A stretch of 64,000 bases of DNA from Aquimarina spongiae (GTDB taxonomy: Bacteria > Bacteroidota > Bacteroidia > Flavobacteriales > Flavobacteriaceae): contig NZ_FQYP01000007.1 of the NCBI RefSeq assembly GCF_900141785.1, positions 248,001 to 312,000 of the forward strand, given 5' to 3'. Below are positions 1 through 8,300 of the stretch, piece after piece (position 1 is the stretch's first letter; each line of letters starts with the position of its first letter). The notes below the pieces were generated by a model, which worked only from the letters and a program-made list of their open reading frames with translations, made no database searches and was not told where the DNA came from. Position numbers and translations under genes: made by a program.

Positions 1-2
1 AA

Positions 3-398
3 TATTACACTTCAGGAACATCAGGTTATGTAGGCGTAAATGACGTGATTACTTGCATGTACAGATTGATGGAAGAAGATCATAAAAATGAACGTTATGT
101 ACTAGTAGGAGAGCACTTAAGCTATCAGGAAGCATTCTCAAAGATTGCTTTGGCTTTACAAAAACCTGCTCCTACAAAGCTAGCCACGCCTTTCTTGCTA
201 AACTTTGCCTATCAATTACAACGAATAAGTCATTTTTTATTCAGAACAAAACGGTCCATTTTTAAGTCTTCAATACGAAGTGCACTATCCACCTCCTATT
301 ACAAAAATGACAAAATCAAGAAGACTTTAGATTATAAATTCGAACCTGTACAAAAAGCTATTGAAGAAGCTGCTACTCTTTTCCTGAAAGGTTATTGA
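3..398 (+). CDS. NAD-dependent epimerase/dehydratase family protein, C-terminal part
   Basis: This is a 5'-truncated gene: the reading frame is open from the first complete codon of the window, and an internal GTG at 45 is not the real start. The visible 131 residues begin YYTSGTSGYVGVNDV and continue into the helical C-terminal part seen in flavobacterial extended short-chain dehydrogenases (nucleotide-sugar epimerase type). The Rossmann fold and catalytic YxxxK lie upstream of the window, so the substrate cannot be judged. The gene converges on and overlaps the 3' end of the DUF4296 gene by 26 bp. Assignment to the SDR/epimerase superfamily is by recognition of this C-terminal segment only. 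Confidence 0.7.
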   Translation, partial: YYTSGTSGYVGVNDVITCMYRLMEEDHKNERYVLVGEHLSYQEAFSKIALALQKPAPTKLATPFLLNFAYQLQRISHFLFRTKRSIFKSSIRSALSTSYYKNDKIKKTLDYKFEPVQKAIEEAATLFLKGY

Positions 399-909
399 AT
401 CGCTTTACTCGAGCTTTTTCCATTTCTTCTTCGATAGCTCGGTTTTTAGCGTCATCAATCTCTAACTCTTCCTTTTTATTTTTTTTATTCTTTTTATCCT
501 TTTTATCGTCTTTCTTATCACCCGTGGCTTTTTTGATGGAATCTTGCACCTTTTTGATCGAGTCTTCCTCTTTTTTCAGTTTTTCAAACTTTATTTTAGA
601 AACCTCTATATTGCTTTTTACTACGGTAAACATTTCCTTATAACGCTCTAATTGCCCTCCATACCATGCATTATTTTCGGCAAATACGATACTATCCACT
701 CCATACTTTCTTAAAATATAAGATTCAGGATTGATCCCTTTTTCATCAAATACCTTTCTACTAGAAGTTTTTGCAGCTCGTATAAAAGCAATGTCGGTAA
801 GGATATCGATCATAAGCTCCTCCTCCAAAACGGTTTCCGGTTCTTCGGGAGTATCAATACTCTGACAGGAGAGTACGCATAGGATAAATATTGGTATTAA
901 CTTCTTCAT
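373..909 (-). CDS. DUF4296 domain-containing lipoprotein
   Basis: The protein has 178 residues. The N-terminus is a lipoprotein signal with the lipobox-like LCVLSC and Cys-15, so it is probably anchored in the outer membrane. Residues 30-110 match the pattern of DUF4296 (short helical domain with ILTDIAFIRAA), a Bacteroidota family of unknown role. The last third is a very lysine-rich, charged low-complexity stretch (DKKDDKKDKKNKKNKK), probably disordered. It is the last gene of a three-gene reverse-strand operon after the glycosyltransferase and dihydroorotase; its start overlaps the dihydroorotase stop by one base. Function is unknown. Confidence 0.75.
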   Translation of the reverse strand: MKKLIPIFILCVLSCQSIDTPEEPETVLEEELMIDILTDIAFIRAAKTSSRKVFDEKGINPESYILRKYGVDSIVFAENNAWYGGQLERYKEMFTVVKSNIEVSKIKFEKLKKEEDSIKKVQDSIKKATGDKKDDKKDKKNKKNKKEELEIDDAKNRAIEEEMEKARVKRFNNLSGKE

Positions 910-2255
910 TATCTCGTAAACGTTAATCGCTTTCCATTTTTTACATCATACCATTTAAAGTTCTTATAGACTAAGCTTCCATTGATAAAGGTATGTGTAA
1001 TTCTTGACTTAAAGGTGGTTCCCTCAAAAGGAGACCAACCACATTTGTACGCTACATTTTCCTTATTTACCGTCCATGGCGCATTAAGATCCACCAAAAC
1101 GGCATCAGCAAAGTATCCTTCTTTAATATACCCTCGTTTTTCTACCTGAAACAATCTTGCAGGACTATGACACATTTTTTCTACAATCTTCTCTAGGCTG
1201 ATTTTACCTTGATGATAAAACTCTAACATCGCCGGTAACGCGTGTTGTACTAATGGGCCTCCCGAAGGCGCTTTGGTATATACATTATCCTTTTCTTCCT
1301 TGGTATGTGGTGCGTGATCGGTTGCAATCACATCAATAGTATCATTTAACAAAGCTTCGAACAAAGCTTCTCGATCTTCAGCTGTTTTTACTGCAGGATT
1401 CCATTTGATCAACGTGCCTTTTTCTTTATAGTCTTCTTCAGAAAACCATAAATGATGAATACATACTTCGGCGGTAATTTTTTTCTCTTCTAATGGTATT
1501 TTGTTGGTAAACAACTCCATTTCTTTGGCGGTAGACAAATGGAATACATGAAGACGAGCTCCTGTTTTCTTCGCCAATTCGATCGCCCTGGAAGAAGACA
1601 AGTAACATGCTTCTTCACTTCTTATCTTAGGGTGAAATTCGATAGGAATATCATCCCCATATTTTTCCTTGTAAGCGGCAGTATTATCTCTTATTGTCTG
1701 TTCATCCTCACAGTGTACAGCGATTAATAAATCCGTAGAAGAAAATATCTTTTCTAGTACCTCAGGATTGTCAACCAGCATGTTTCCTGTAGAAGAACCC
1801 AGAAACAACTTTAGACCTGCTACGTTTTTTGGATTTACCTTTAAAATCTCTTCGAGGTTATCGTTGGTGCCTCCAAACATAAACGAATAATTCGCATAAC
1901 TGGTTTTGGAAGCTATGGTATATTTTTCCTCCAAGCGTTCTATAGTTGTCGCTTGAGGAACCGTATTCGGCTGTTCTATAAACGAAGTAATCCCTCCAGC
2001 AACTGCGGCTCTTGATTCTGTTTCAATCGTTGCTTTGTGCGTAAGTCCCGGTTCTCTAAAATGAACCTGATCATCGATTACTCCAGGGATCAGGTATTTC
2101 CCTTCGGCGTCAAAAATATGTACATCGGGAGATTTGGCACTAATCTGAGGTGCAATTTCTTTAAACACCCCTTTTTCTATATATACATCCCCATTAGTAA
2201 TTTTTCCTTCGTTTACGATATTGGCATTCTTGATAAGCACACTATCCATAATCAT
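909..2255 (-). CDS. pyrC: dihydroorotase (Bacteroidota type)
   Basis: A 448-residue amidohydrolase catalysing the reversible cyclisation of N-carbamoyl-L-aspartate to dihydroorotate in pyrimidine synthesis. Visible motifs are VHFREPGLTHK near residue 62, the substrate loop ITSFIEQPNT, LKLFLGSSTGN, the metal-ligand histidines in AVHCEDE and HVFHLSTAKE, and the catalytic aspartate in IATDHAPHT. The first metal motif reads D-D-Q-V-H, so the usual first histidine of HxH is Gln; I recall this as normal for Bacteroidota members. The start overlaps the stop of the upstream glycosyltransferase by 4 bp (ATGA), indicating translational coupling. An allantoinase or hydantoinase is less likely given the REPG and TDHAPHT motifs. 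Confidence 0.88.
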   Translation of the reverse strand: MIMDSVLIKNANIVNEGKITNGDVYIEKGVFKEIAPQISAKSPDVHIFDAEGKYLIPGVIDDQVHFREPGLTHKATIETESRAAVAGGITSFIEQPNTVPQATTIERLEEKYTIASKTSYANYSFMFGGTNDNLEEILKVNPKNVAGLKLFLGSSTGNMLVDNPEVLEKIFSSTDLLIAVHCEDEQTIRDNTAAYKEKYGDDIPIEFHPKIRSEEACYLSSSRAIELAKKTGARLHVFHLSTAKEMELFTNKIPLEEKKITAEVCIHHLWFSEEDYKEKGTLIKWNPAVKTAEDREALFEALLNDTIDVIATDHAPHTKEEKDNVYTKAPSGGPLVQHALPAMLEFYHQGKISLEKIVEKMCHSPARLFQVEKRGYIKEGYFADAVLVDLNAPWTVNKENVAYKCGWSPFEGTTFKSRITHTFINGSLVYKNFKWYDVKNGKRLTFTR

Positions 2256-2983
2256 ATTTCGTAACTTTTAAATAAGCTTTTCAATTTCATTGTTATCACT
2301 CCAAATACAGCTTCAGAAATAATTCCTTTACTCATTTTGGAATTTCCTCTGGTTCTATCAGTAAAAATTACCGGAACCTCTTTTATTTTAAATTTCAGTA
2401 AATAGGCTTTGAATTTCATTTCGATCTGAAAAGCATACCCCATAAACTTAATTTTGTCGAGATTAATGCGTTGCAATACCTCTCTTTTATAACAGATAAA
2501 TCCTGCGGTTGTGTCATGAATATCCATTCCTGTAATAAAACGTACGTATCTAGAGGCAAACCACGATAGTAAAACTCTGCTCATTGGCCAGTTTACCACA
2601 TTAACACCTGTAACATATCTAGAACCAATGGCAACATCAGAACTACCTTTCGCACACGCATTATACAATCGAATCAAATCGTTGGGATTATGTGAAAAAT
2701 CTGCATCCATTTCAAAAATGAATTCGTAAGATCGTTCTAAAGCCCATTTGAAACCAGTTATGTAAGCAGTGCCTAAACCCAATTTCCCCTCTCGTTCTAC
2801 CAAAAACAAACGTTCTGGAAACTCGGATTGCATTTTTTTCACTTCGGCAGCCGTTCCATCAGGAGAATTATCGTCTACAATCAAAATATGAAAACCTCTT
2901 TGCAGAGAAAACACATTTTTGACGATACGTTCTACATTTTCAATCTCGTTATAGGTAGGGATTATGACTACAGCATCTACCAT
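2252..2983 (-). CDS. family 2 glycosyltransferase, polyprenol monophosphomannose synthase-like
   Basis: A 243-residue GT-A fold enzyme. The N-terminus VVIIPTYNEIENVERIV, the nucleotide loop LIVDDNSPDGT and the metal motif MDADFSHNP are those of DPM1-type enzymes, which transfer a sugar from a nucleotide donor to polyprenyl phosphate on the inner leaflet of the membrane. No C-terminal membrane segments are present, so it is the short, peripheral form. The C-terminal RTRGNSKMSKG matches the conserved end of the family. It is the first gene of the reverse operon with dihydroorotase and DUF4296; the link with pyrimidine synthesis is probably only transcriptional. Donor sugar cannot be read from the sequence. 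Confidence 0.85.
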   Translation of the reverse strand: MVDAVVIIPTYNEIENVERIVKNVFSLQRGFHILIVDDNSPDGTAAEVKKMQSEFPERLFLVEREGKLGLGTAYITGFKWALERSYEFIFEMDADFSHNPNDLIRLYNACAKGSSDVAIGSRYVTGVNVVNWPMSRVLLSWFASRYVRFITGMDIHDTTAGFICYKREVLQRINLDKIKFMGYAFQIEMKFKAYLLKFKIKEVPVIFTDRTRGNSKMSKGIISEAVFGVITMKLKSLFKSYEI

Positions 2984-3078
2984 CTAGGCTATTTTTCACG
3001 CAAATATAGGCAAATAATTACTAGATATTTTTTTGTTTTTATAAGTTAATTGATTGTAATTTTAGCCCTGCATATATT

Positions 3079-3732
3079 ATGGAATTCATCACCAGAGAAA
3101 TACTATCAACCAATTGGCTTACCATTTTGATTTTGGCATGCCTCTCTCTGTTGGTTGCAGCAAAGCGTCTCAATGCTCTACGATTTAACGAGTTTATTAT
3201 GCTTTTTAGCACCAATAAATACATCCTGTCAAGTCAAAAAGCAAATCGTCTTTCTACTGTTTTTAACAGTCTTTTGTTACTCATGCAAATTGTTTCAGTA
3301 TCCCTCTTTTTATATCTTGGAGTAGGGGTATTCCAATGGGAAGTACAATCTTTAGAGCTTAATTTATTTTTTAAAATTGCCATTGTATACACCTTTATTG
3401 TGATTTGTAAATTATTGATAGAAAAAATAGTAGCTACCATTTTTTCTATCGATACCGTGATCGACGAATATCTATTTTATAAAGTTTCTTACCGTAATTT
3501 TATGGGGCTGATATTACTTCCCATAAATATTGTATTTATATATACATTTCAAGCCTCCCAAATTGCCTTCTTAATCATATTTATTCTTTTGGTTATTTTG
3601 AATATGATCGTTATGATTTCTTTTTACAAGAAAAATGAAAATATCATTTTAAACCACTTGTTTTATTTTATTTTGTATCTTTGCGCACTTGAAATCGCAC
3701 CTTATTTTATACTATACAAGCTGGTAAGTTAA
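3079..3732 (+). CDS. DUF4271 domain-containing membrane protein
   Basis: A 217-residue integral membrane protein with about six hydrophobic helices and short charged loops. Length, topology and position immediately before uroporphyrinogen-III synthase match the flavobacterial DUF4271 family. The conserved neighbourhood suggests a link to tetrapyrrole synthesis or only shared transcription; no catalytic motif is visible. The ATG at 3079 follows an A/T-rich leader without a Shine-Dalgarno sequence, as is normal here. The stop is 33 bp before the hemD start. Confidence 0.75.
   Translation: MEFITREILSTNWLTILILACLSLLVAAKRLNALRFNEFIMLFSTNKYILSSQKANRLSTVFNSLLLLMQIVSVSLFLYLGVGVFQWEVQSLELNLFFKIAIVYTFIVICKLLIEKIVATIFSIDTVIDEYLFYKVSYRNFMGLILLPINIVFIYTFQASQIAFLIIFILLVILNMIVMISFYKKNENIILNHLFYFILYLCALEIAPYFILYKLVS
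3658..3683 (+). promoter_or_regulatory. putative promoter for hemD inside the DUF4271 gene
   Basis: TATCTTTG at 3676-3683 is an exact match to the Bacteroidota -7 element TAnnTTTG. A TTG lies at 3658-3660, but the 15-bp spacing is shorter than the usual 17-23. It lies within the last codons of the DUF4271 gene and would give hemD its own transcript with a leader of about 75 nt. Confidence 0.4.
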
Positions 3733-3765
3733 ATAGGATTTAGGAACGTTAGAAAAGAATAATAT

Positions 3766-4512
3766 ATGAAAGTGAAAACAATTTTGGTCTCACAACCAGA
3801 GCCTAAAGTAGAAAATTCACCTTATTTTGACTTAGAAGAAAGGGAAAAAGTAAAAATCGACTTTATTCCTTTTATTCATGTAGAAGGAGTAGATGCAAAA
3901 GAAGTAAGGCTGCAGAAAGTGGATTTATCACAATACTCTGCTATTATTCTTACAAGCCGGAACTCTGTAGACCATTTTTTCAGAATTGCTGAAGAAATGC
4001 GTTACAAAGTACCTGATACTATGAAATACTTCTGCCAAAGTGAGGCTGTAGCATATTACTTGCAGAAATATGTAGTATACAGAAAAAGAAAGATTTATGT
4101 AGGTAAACGTACTTTCCAGGAATTATCTCCATTAATCAAGAAGTATAAAAACGAAAAATTCTTATTACCGTCTTCAGATAAACTAAAACCAGAAATTCCT
4201 AATACTTTAGATACGCTGAAAGTAGATTGGAAACAAGGTATTTTTTACAAAACTGTAGTAAGTGATCTTTCTGACCTAAGAGATGTATTTTATGATGTTC
4301 TTGTATTTTTTAGCCCATCAGGCATAAAATCGTTGTTCGAAAACTTCCCTGATTTCAAACAAAACAACACTCGCATCGCAGTATTCGGAAATTCTACTGT
4401 AAAAGCTGCAGAAGAGCATGGATTGGTAGTAAACATTCAGGCTCCAACTCCAGAAACACCATCAATGACTATGGCACTTCAGAAATACATTAAAGAAGTC
4501 AACAAAAAATAG
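3766..4512 (+). CDS. hemD: uroporphyrinogen-III synthase
   Basis: A 248-residue HemD-family protein, which closes and isomerises hydroxymethylbilane to uroporphyrinogen III in haem and sirohaem synthesis. The family has low sequence identity; recognised features are IILTSRNSVDHFF near residue 65, a second-domain FFSPSGIKSLF near residue 185, and IAVFGNSTVKAAEEHG. The sequence begins VKTILVSQPEP, typical of flavobacterial members. It follows DUF4271, as in related genomes, and is closed by a strong hairpin at 4554-4587. Other hem genes are not in this window. Confidence 0.85.
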   Translation: MKVKTILVSQPEPKVENSPYFDLEEREKVKIDFIPFIHVEGVDAKEVRLQKVDLSQYSAIILTSRNSVDHFFRIAEEMRYKVPDTMKYFCQSEAVAYYLQKYVVYRKRKIYVGKRTFQELSPLIKKYKNEKFLLPSSDKLKPEIPNTLDTLKVDWKQGIFYKTVVSDLSDLRDVFYDVLVFFSPSGIKSLFENFPDFKQNNTRIAVFGNSTVKAAEEHGLVVNIQAPTPETPSMTMALQKYIKEVNKK

Positions 4513-4553
4513 ATAACCGGAAAAAACCAGGTTATCCAACAACTAACTAAAAC

Positions 4554-4587
4554 AAAAAAGGGTTTGAAATTATTCAAACCCTTTTTT
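4554..4587. terminator. bidirectional intrinsic terminator between hemD and pckA
   Basis: A perfect 15-bp stem (4554-4568 with 4573-4587) has an ATTA loop, an A6 run on one side and a T6 run on the other, so it can stop both convergent transcripts. Confidence 0.85.
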
Positions 4588-4609
4588 AATACATCATTAT
4601 CTATAGTTC

Positions 4610-6226
4610 TTAGAATCCATATCGCTGAGGCCCTCCTCTTCGGATCTCCTCATTTGCATAGGTTTCAAACTTTTTGAAATTCTCTCTAAACGCATTCGTT
4701 AATTTGAATGCTGTAGTATAATATGCCTCATCATCATTCCATGTTGCTCTAGGACTTAAAACGGTATCAGGAATTCCTGGGCAAGTTCTAGGCTGCGCCA
4801 CTCCAAATACCGAGTGAATATGATAATCATCATAAGAATACAGTCCTAAATCACCATTCAATACTGCTTGAATCATTGCACGTGTATATTTCAACTTGAT
4901 ACGTGTTCCTACTCCATAAGGTCCACCAGTCCATCCTGTGTTCACCAACCATACATTAACTCCGGTTTCCTGCATCTTCTCTATCAGCATCTCTGCGTAC
5001 TTTGTAGGATGCAAAGGCATAAACGGAGCTCCAAAACATGCAGAAAAAGAAGGCTGTGGCTCTACCACTCCTGCCTCTGTACCTGCCACCTTTGCCGTAT
5101 ATCCTGATATGAAATGATATGCTGCCTGACTAGGTGTTAATTTTGAAATCGGAGGCAATACTCCAAAAGCATCTGCCGTAAGGAAAAATATGTTTTTGGT
5201 ATCCTTCCCAATAGAAGGTATCTGAATATTTTCAATATGATGAATAGGGTAACTTACTCTGGTATTCTGCGTAATAGAAGTATCAGCAAAATCAACCTCG
5301 CCATTACTATCTATGATCACATTTTCAAGAATAGCTCCTTTTTTGATTGCACCATAGATCTCTGGCTCTTTCTCTGAGGATAGATCAATTACTTTTGCAT
5401 AGCAACCTCCTTCAAAATTGAATATGGTGTTCTCATTGGTCCATCCGTGCTCATCATCACCGATCAGCTTACGATTAGGATCAGTAGAAAGTGTAGTTTT
5501 ACCTGTTCCCGAAAGCCCAAAGAAGATTGCAGTATCTCCTTCATTACCAATATTCGCTGAACAGTGCATTGGTAATACATCACGTTCTACAGGAAGAATA
5601 AAGTTTAAAGCAGAGAAAATACCTTTTTTGATCTCACCAGTATATCCTGTTCCTCCAATAAGTGCAATTTTTCTTCCAAAATTTAAAATCGCAAAGTTAT
5701 GCTGTCTGGTTCCATCAACACCAGCATCCGCCATAAAACCAGGCGCATTGATTACTGTCCACTCAGGGTCAAAATCTTTTAACTCTTCTGCAGTAGGCCT
5801 TAAAAACATATTATAAGCAAACATGTTCGACCACGGATATTCGTTGATCACACGAATATTTAATCTATATTCTGGATCAGCACAAGCGTAACTATCTCTT
5901 ACATAAATTTCCTTTCCAGACAAATACTTAGTTACCTTGTCATAAAGTTTATCAAATGCTTCCGGTTCAAAAGGAATATTAATATCACCCCACCAAATCT
6001 TGTCTTTGGTGATATCATCTTTCACAATAAAACGGTCCATAGGAGATCGTCCTGTAAACTCTCCTGTTTTGATCGCTAATGCTCCCGATTTAGTGATTTC
6101 TCCCTGGCCCTTTTTTACTACCTCTTGTTCTAATTCTTCAGCAGACAATTGGTAGTGCATAGTAGCATCTTCAATACCGTAATTCTTTAACGAAAACGTT
6201 TTCGTAGTTGGATACAGTGTTCCCAT
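4610..6226 (-). CDS. pckA: phosphoenolpyruvate carboxykinase (ATP)
   Basis: A 538-residue PEPCK of the ATP type, converting oxaloacetate and ATP to phosphoenolpyruvate and CO2, the entry step of gluconeogenesis in the cytoplasm. The P-loop GLSGTGKTTLS near residue 245, the kinase-2 metal motif LIGDDEHGW, FTGRSPMDRF near residue 57 with the oxaloacetate-binding Arg, and the adenine-binding segment near GVGTRIKLKYTRAMI are all present. Length is normal for the family. The gene is monocistronic, with a promoter at 6256-6289 and a terminator shared with hemD. Confidence 0.97.
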   Translation of the reverse strand: MGTLYPTTKTFSLKNYGIEDATMHYQLSAEELEQEVVKKGQGEITKSGALAIKTGEFTGRSPMDRFIVKDDITKDKIWWGDINIPFEPEAFDKLYDKVTKYLSGKEIYVRDSYACADPEYRLNIRVINEYPWSNMFAYNMFLRPTAEELKDFDPEWTVINAPGFMADAGVDGTRQHNFAILNFGRKIALIGGTGYTGEIKKGIFSALNFILPVERDVLPMHCSANIGNEGDTAIFFGLSGTGKTTLSTDPNRKLIGDDEHGWTNENTIFNFEGGCYAKVIDLSSEKEPEIYGAIKKGAILENVIIDSNGEVDFADTSITQNTRVSYPIHHIENIQIPSIGKDTKNIFFLTADAFGVLPPISKLTPSQAAYHFISGYTAKVAGTEAGVVEPQPSFSACFGAPFMPLHPTKYAEMLIEKMQETGVNVWLVNTGWTGGPYGVGTRIKLKYTRAMIQAVLNGDLGLYSYDDYHIHSVFGVAQPRTCPGIPDTVLSPRATWNDDEAYYTTAFKLTNAFRENFKKFETYANEEIRRGGPQRYGF

Positions 6227-6255
6227 AAAAATATGTTGTGTATGTTATGTACGTG

Positions 6256-6289
6256 CAAAATTATAAATAATAATTACACTAACCTTCAA
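6256..6289 (-). promoter_or_regulatory. pckA promoter
   Basis: Read on the reverse strand, TTG (6287-6289) is followed after 23 bp by TAATTTTG (6256-6263), matching the TTG-N17-23-TAnnTTTG pattern. The predicted leader of pckA is about 25 nt. The promoter overlaps the last codons of the DUF423 gene. Confidence 0.55.
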
Positions 6290-6678
6290 AAATTTGACTT
6301 AATCTTAACAAGGGATATAATAAAGAAAATCCATCCAAAAATTAACAAAAAACCTCCCATAGGTGTAATAAAGCCAATACTTGACAAAGAAATCCCTAAC
6401 ACTTCATCCAACACCAAAAGGTATATTGATCCTGAAAAAAGAGCAATTCCAGCCACAAAAAGATAAAAGATTCGTTTTTTGGAAGAAGATTCTAAAACCT
6501 TCATATTCCCTAAAATAATGCATACTATGGCATGATACATTTGATATCGCACTCCTGTATTAAATGAAGCAATGTTATTGGCATCCACTAGTTTTTCTAA
6601 GCCATGTGCTCCAAAAGCACCAAAAAGTACTGCGATCAAAGCAAGAGATGCGCCGGTAATCAAAATTGTTTTGTTCAT
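6286..6678 (-). CDS. DUF423 family small membrane protein
   Basis: A 130-residue protein with four hydrophobic helices. The segment GAFGAHGLEK near residues 21-30 and the following FNTGVRYQMYHA are the signature of DUF423 (YgdD/TMEM256-like), inner-membrane proteins of unknown function. The start ATG at 6678 is the only one upstream of the signature. It is divergent from the saccharopine dehydrogenase-like gene, with a dyad between them. Confidence 0.85.
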   Translation of the reverse strand: MNKTILITGASLALIAVLFGAFGAHGLEKLVDANNIASFNTGVRYQMYHAIVCIILGNMKVLESSSKKRIFYLFVAGIALFSGSIYLLVLDEVLGISLSSIGFITPMGGFLLIFGWIFFIISLVKIKSNF

Positions 6679-6751
6679 TATCGTTTCGATTCAATTTGAC
6701 TATTGATTGAGATAAAAAAGAAATTTTAAACACAAATTTACCAGAAACATA

Positions 6752-6803
6752 ACGAATGTAATAGGATAGCATTCTTATTTTTTTAGGTATTTACTACATT
6801 CGT
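6752..6803. promoter_or_regulatory. inverted repeat between divergent genes
   Basis: ACGAATGTA at 6752-6760 and its exact reverse complement TACATTCGT at 6795-6803 flank a 34-bp spacer in the divergent region between the DUF423 gene and the saccharopine dehydrogenase-like gene. The centre-to-centre distance of 43 bp is about four helical turns, which would suit a dimeric or looping regulator. No regulator is assigned. Confidence 0.35.
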
Positions 6804-6828
6804 ATTAAAGTTATCAAAATAATCGGCT

Positions 6829-8199
6829 ATGCGTAACATCTTAGTTATTGGCGCGGGAAAATCTACTGCGGTGTTAATCAAGTATTTTCAGGATAAATCC
6901 ATCAGCGAAAACCTATGTATCATTATAGGAGATATTTCGTTGCAAAATGCAGAAAAGCTGGCTGGTGATCACCCCAATACCAAAGCCATTGTGTTAGATG
7001 TTTTTGATGGAGATTCAAGACAAAAAGCGATTTCAGAAGCAGATATTGTTATTTCTATGTTGCCCGCACGATTTCATATAGAAGTGGCCAAAGATTGCCT
7101 GAAATTCGGTAAAAACATAGTTACTGCCTCGTACGTAAGTCCTGAAATGCAAGAATTACATGAGGATGTGAAGCGCAAGGGGCTCTTATTTATGAATGAA
7201 ATAGGTGTTGACCCGGGAATTGATCATATGAGCGCCATGCAAGTGATAGATCGTATTAGAAACAAAGGAGGAAAAATGATTCTTTTTGAATCCTTTACCG
7301 GTGGTTTGGTAGCTCCTGAAAGTGATTCTAATCTATGGAACTATAAGTTTACCTGGAACCCTCGTAATGTTGTCGTGGCTGGACAAGGTGGAGCAGCGAA
7401 GTTCTTACAGGAAGGTGCTTACAAATACATCCCTTATCATAAACTGTTTCGACGAACTGAGTTTTTGGAAGTAGAAGGATATGGCAAATTTGAAGCTTAT
7501 GCCAATCGAAATTCTCTGAAGTATCAAAGTATTTATGGTCTTGATGATATACTTACGTTGTATCGAGGAACGATCAGACGTGTTGGATTCTCCAGAGCGT
7601 GGAATACTTTTGTTCAATTAGGGATGACCGCAGATGACTATACTATCGAAAATTCTGAAAACATGAGTTATCGGGATTTTATCAACTCTTTCTTAGCCTA
7701 TTCTCCCACAGATTCTGCAGAACTAAAACTACGCCATTATCTAAAGATCGATCAAGACGATATTATGTGGGAAAAATTGCAAGAGCTTGATCTCTTTAAC
7801 CCAAATAAGAAAGTAGGAATCGCCAATGCTACTCCTGCTCAAATTCTTCAAAAAATACTTACCGACAAGTGGAGCTTGGATCCTGAAGACAAAGATATGA
7901 TTGTGATGTATCATAAATTTGGTTACGAACTTGACGGGAAAAAACAACAAATCGATGCCACCATGGTTTGTCTTGGAGAAAATCAAACCTATACCGCAAT
8001 GGCCAGAACCGTTGGCCTTCCCGTAGCAATGGTCGCTTTAAAGATCTTAAATAATGAAGTTTCACTAACAGGAGTACAAATTCCTATCCACAAAGAGGTA
8101 TACGATCCTATTCTTCAAGAATTAGAAGATTACGATATCATCTTTAAAGAAAAAGAACGAGACTATTTAGGTTATAATCCAGATGGTGTAAAAGGATAA
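6829..8199 (+). CDS. saccharopine dehydrogenase-like (saccharopine reductase family) oxidoreductase
   Basis: A 456-residue protein with an N-terminal Rossmann fold (ILVIGAGKSTAVLIKYF, then IVISMLPARFH) and the long C-terminal catalytic domain containing ENEIGVDPGIDHMSA-type sequence (here MNEIGVDPGIDHMSAMQ, near residues 123-139). This is the saccharopine dehydrogenase (L-glutamate-forming) family, which handles lysine and 2-aminoadipate semialdehyde. Whether it acts in lysine degradation here is inferred from family only. An Lrp/AsnC regulator lies 100 bp downstream on the same strand, behind a terminator, which fits amino-acid-responsive control. Confidence 0.82.
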   Translation: MRNILVIGAGKSTAVLIKYFQDKSISENLCIIIGDISLQNAEKLAGDHPNTKAIVLDVFDGDSRQKAISEADIVISMLPARFHIEVAKDCLKFGKNIVTASYVSPEMQELHEDVKRKGLLFMNEIGVDPGIDHMSAMQVIDRIRNKGGKMILFESFTGGLVAPESDSNLWNYKFTWNPRNVVVAGQGGAAKFLQEGAYKYIPYHKLFRRTEFLEVEGYGKFEAYANRNSLKYQSIYGLDDILTLYRGTIRRVGFSRAWNTFVQLGMTADDYTIENSENMSYRDFINSFLAYSPTDSAELKLRHYLKIDQDDIMWEKLQELDLFNPNKKVGIANATPAQILQKILTDKWSLDPEDKDMIVMYHKFGYELDGKKQQIDATMVCLGENQTYTAMARTVGLPVAMVALKILNNEVSLTGVQIPIHKEVYDPILQELEDYDIIFKEKERDYLGYNPDGVKG

Positions 8200-8212
8200 C
8201 ACCCTTAATTAC

Positions 8213-8243
8213 AACTTACAAATTTCTTCATTTGTAAGTTTTT
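8213..8243 (+). terminator. intrinsic terminator after the saccharopine dehydrogenase-like gene
   Basis: An 11-bp perfect stem (8213-8223 with 8230-8240) with a TTCTTC loop is followed by T residues. Confidence 0.75.
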
Positions 8244-8268
8244 AACTTTCTTTTCTACTATAGAATTG

Positions 8269-8276
8269 TATTTTTG
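8269..8276 (+). promoter_or_regulatory. -7 element of the Lrp-family gene
   Basis: TATTTTTG matches TAnnTTTG and lies 24 bp before the ATG at 8301. No well-spaced TTG is visible. Its presence argues against an upstream TTG start at 8274, which would begin inside the promoter. Confidence 0.4.
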
Positions 8277-8300
8277 ATTAAAAATTGCAATCTCAATTCT

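Noticed and set aside
395..643. Forward ORF of 82 codons rich in Ser and Phe
   Set aside because: It is the antisense of the lysine-rich part of the DUF4296 gene; composition is a direct result of AAG/AAA repeats on the other strand.
8274..8300. TTG start for the Lrp-type gene
   Set aside because: It overlaps the -7 element and adds nine residues before the conserved N-terminus; ATG 8301 is preferred.
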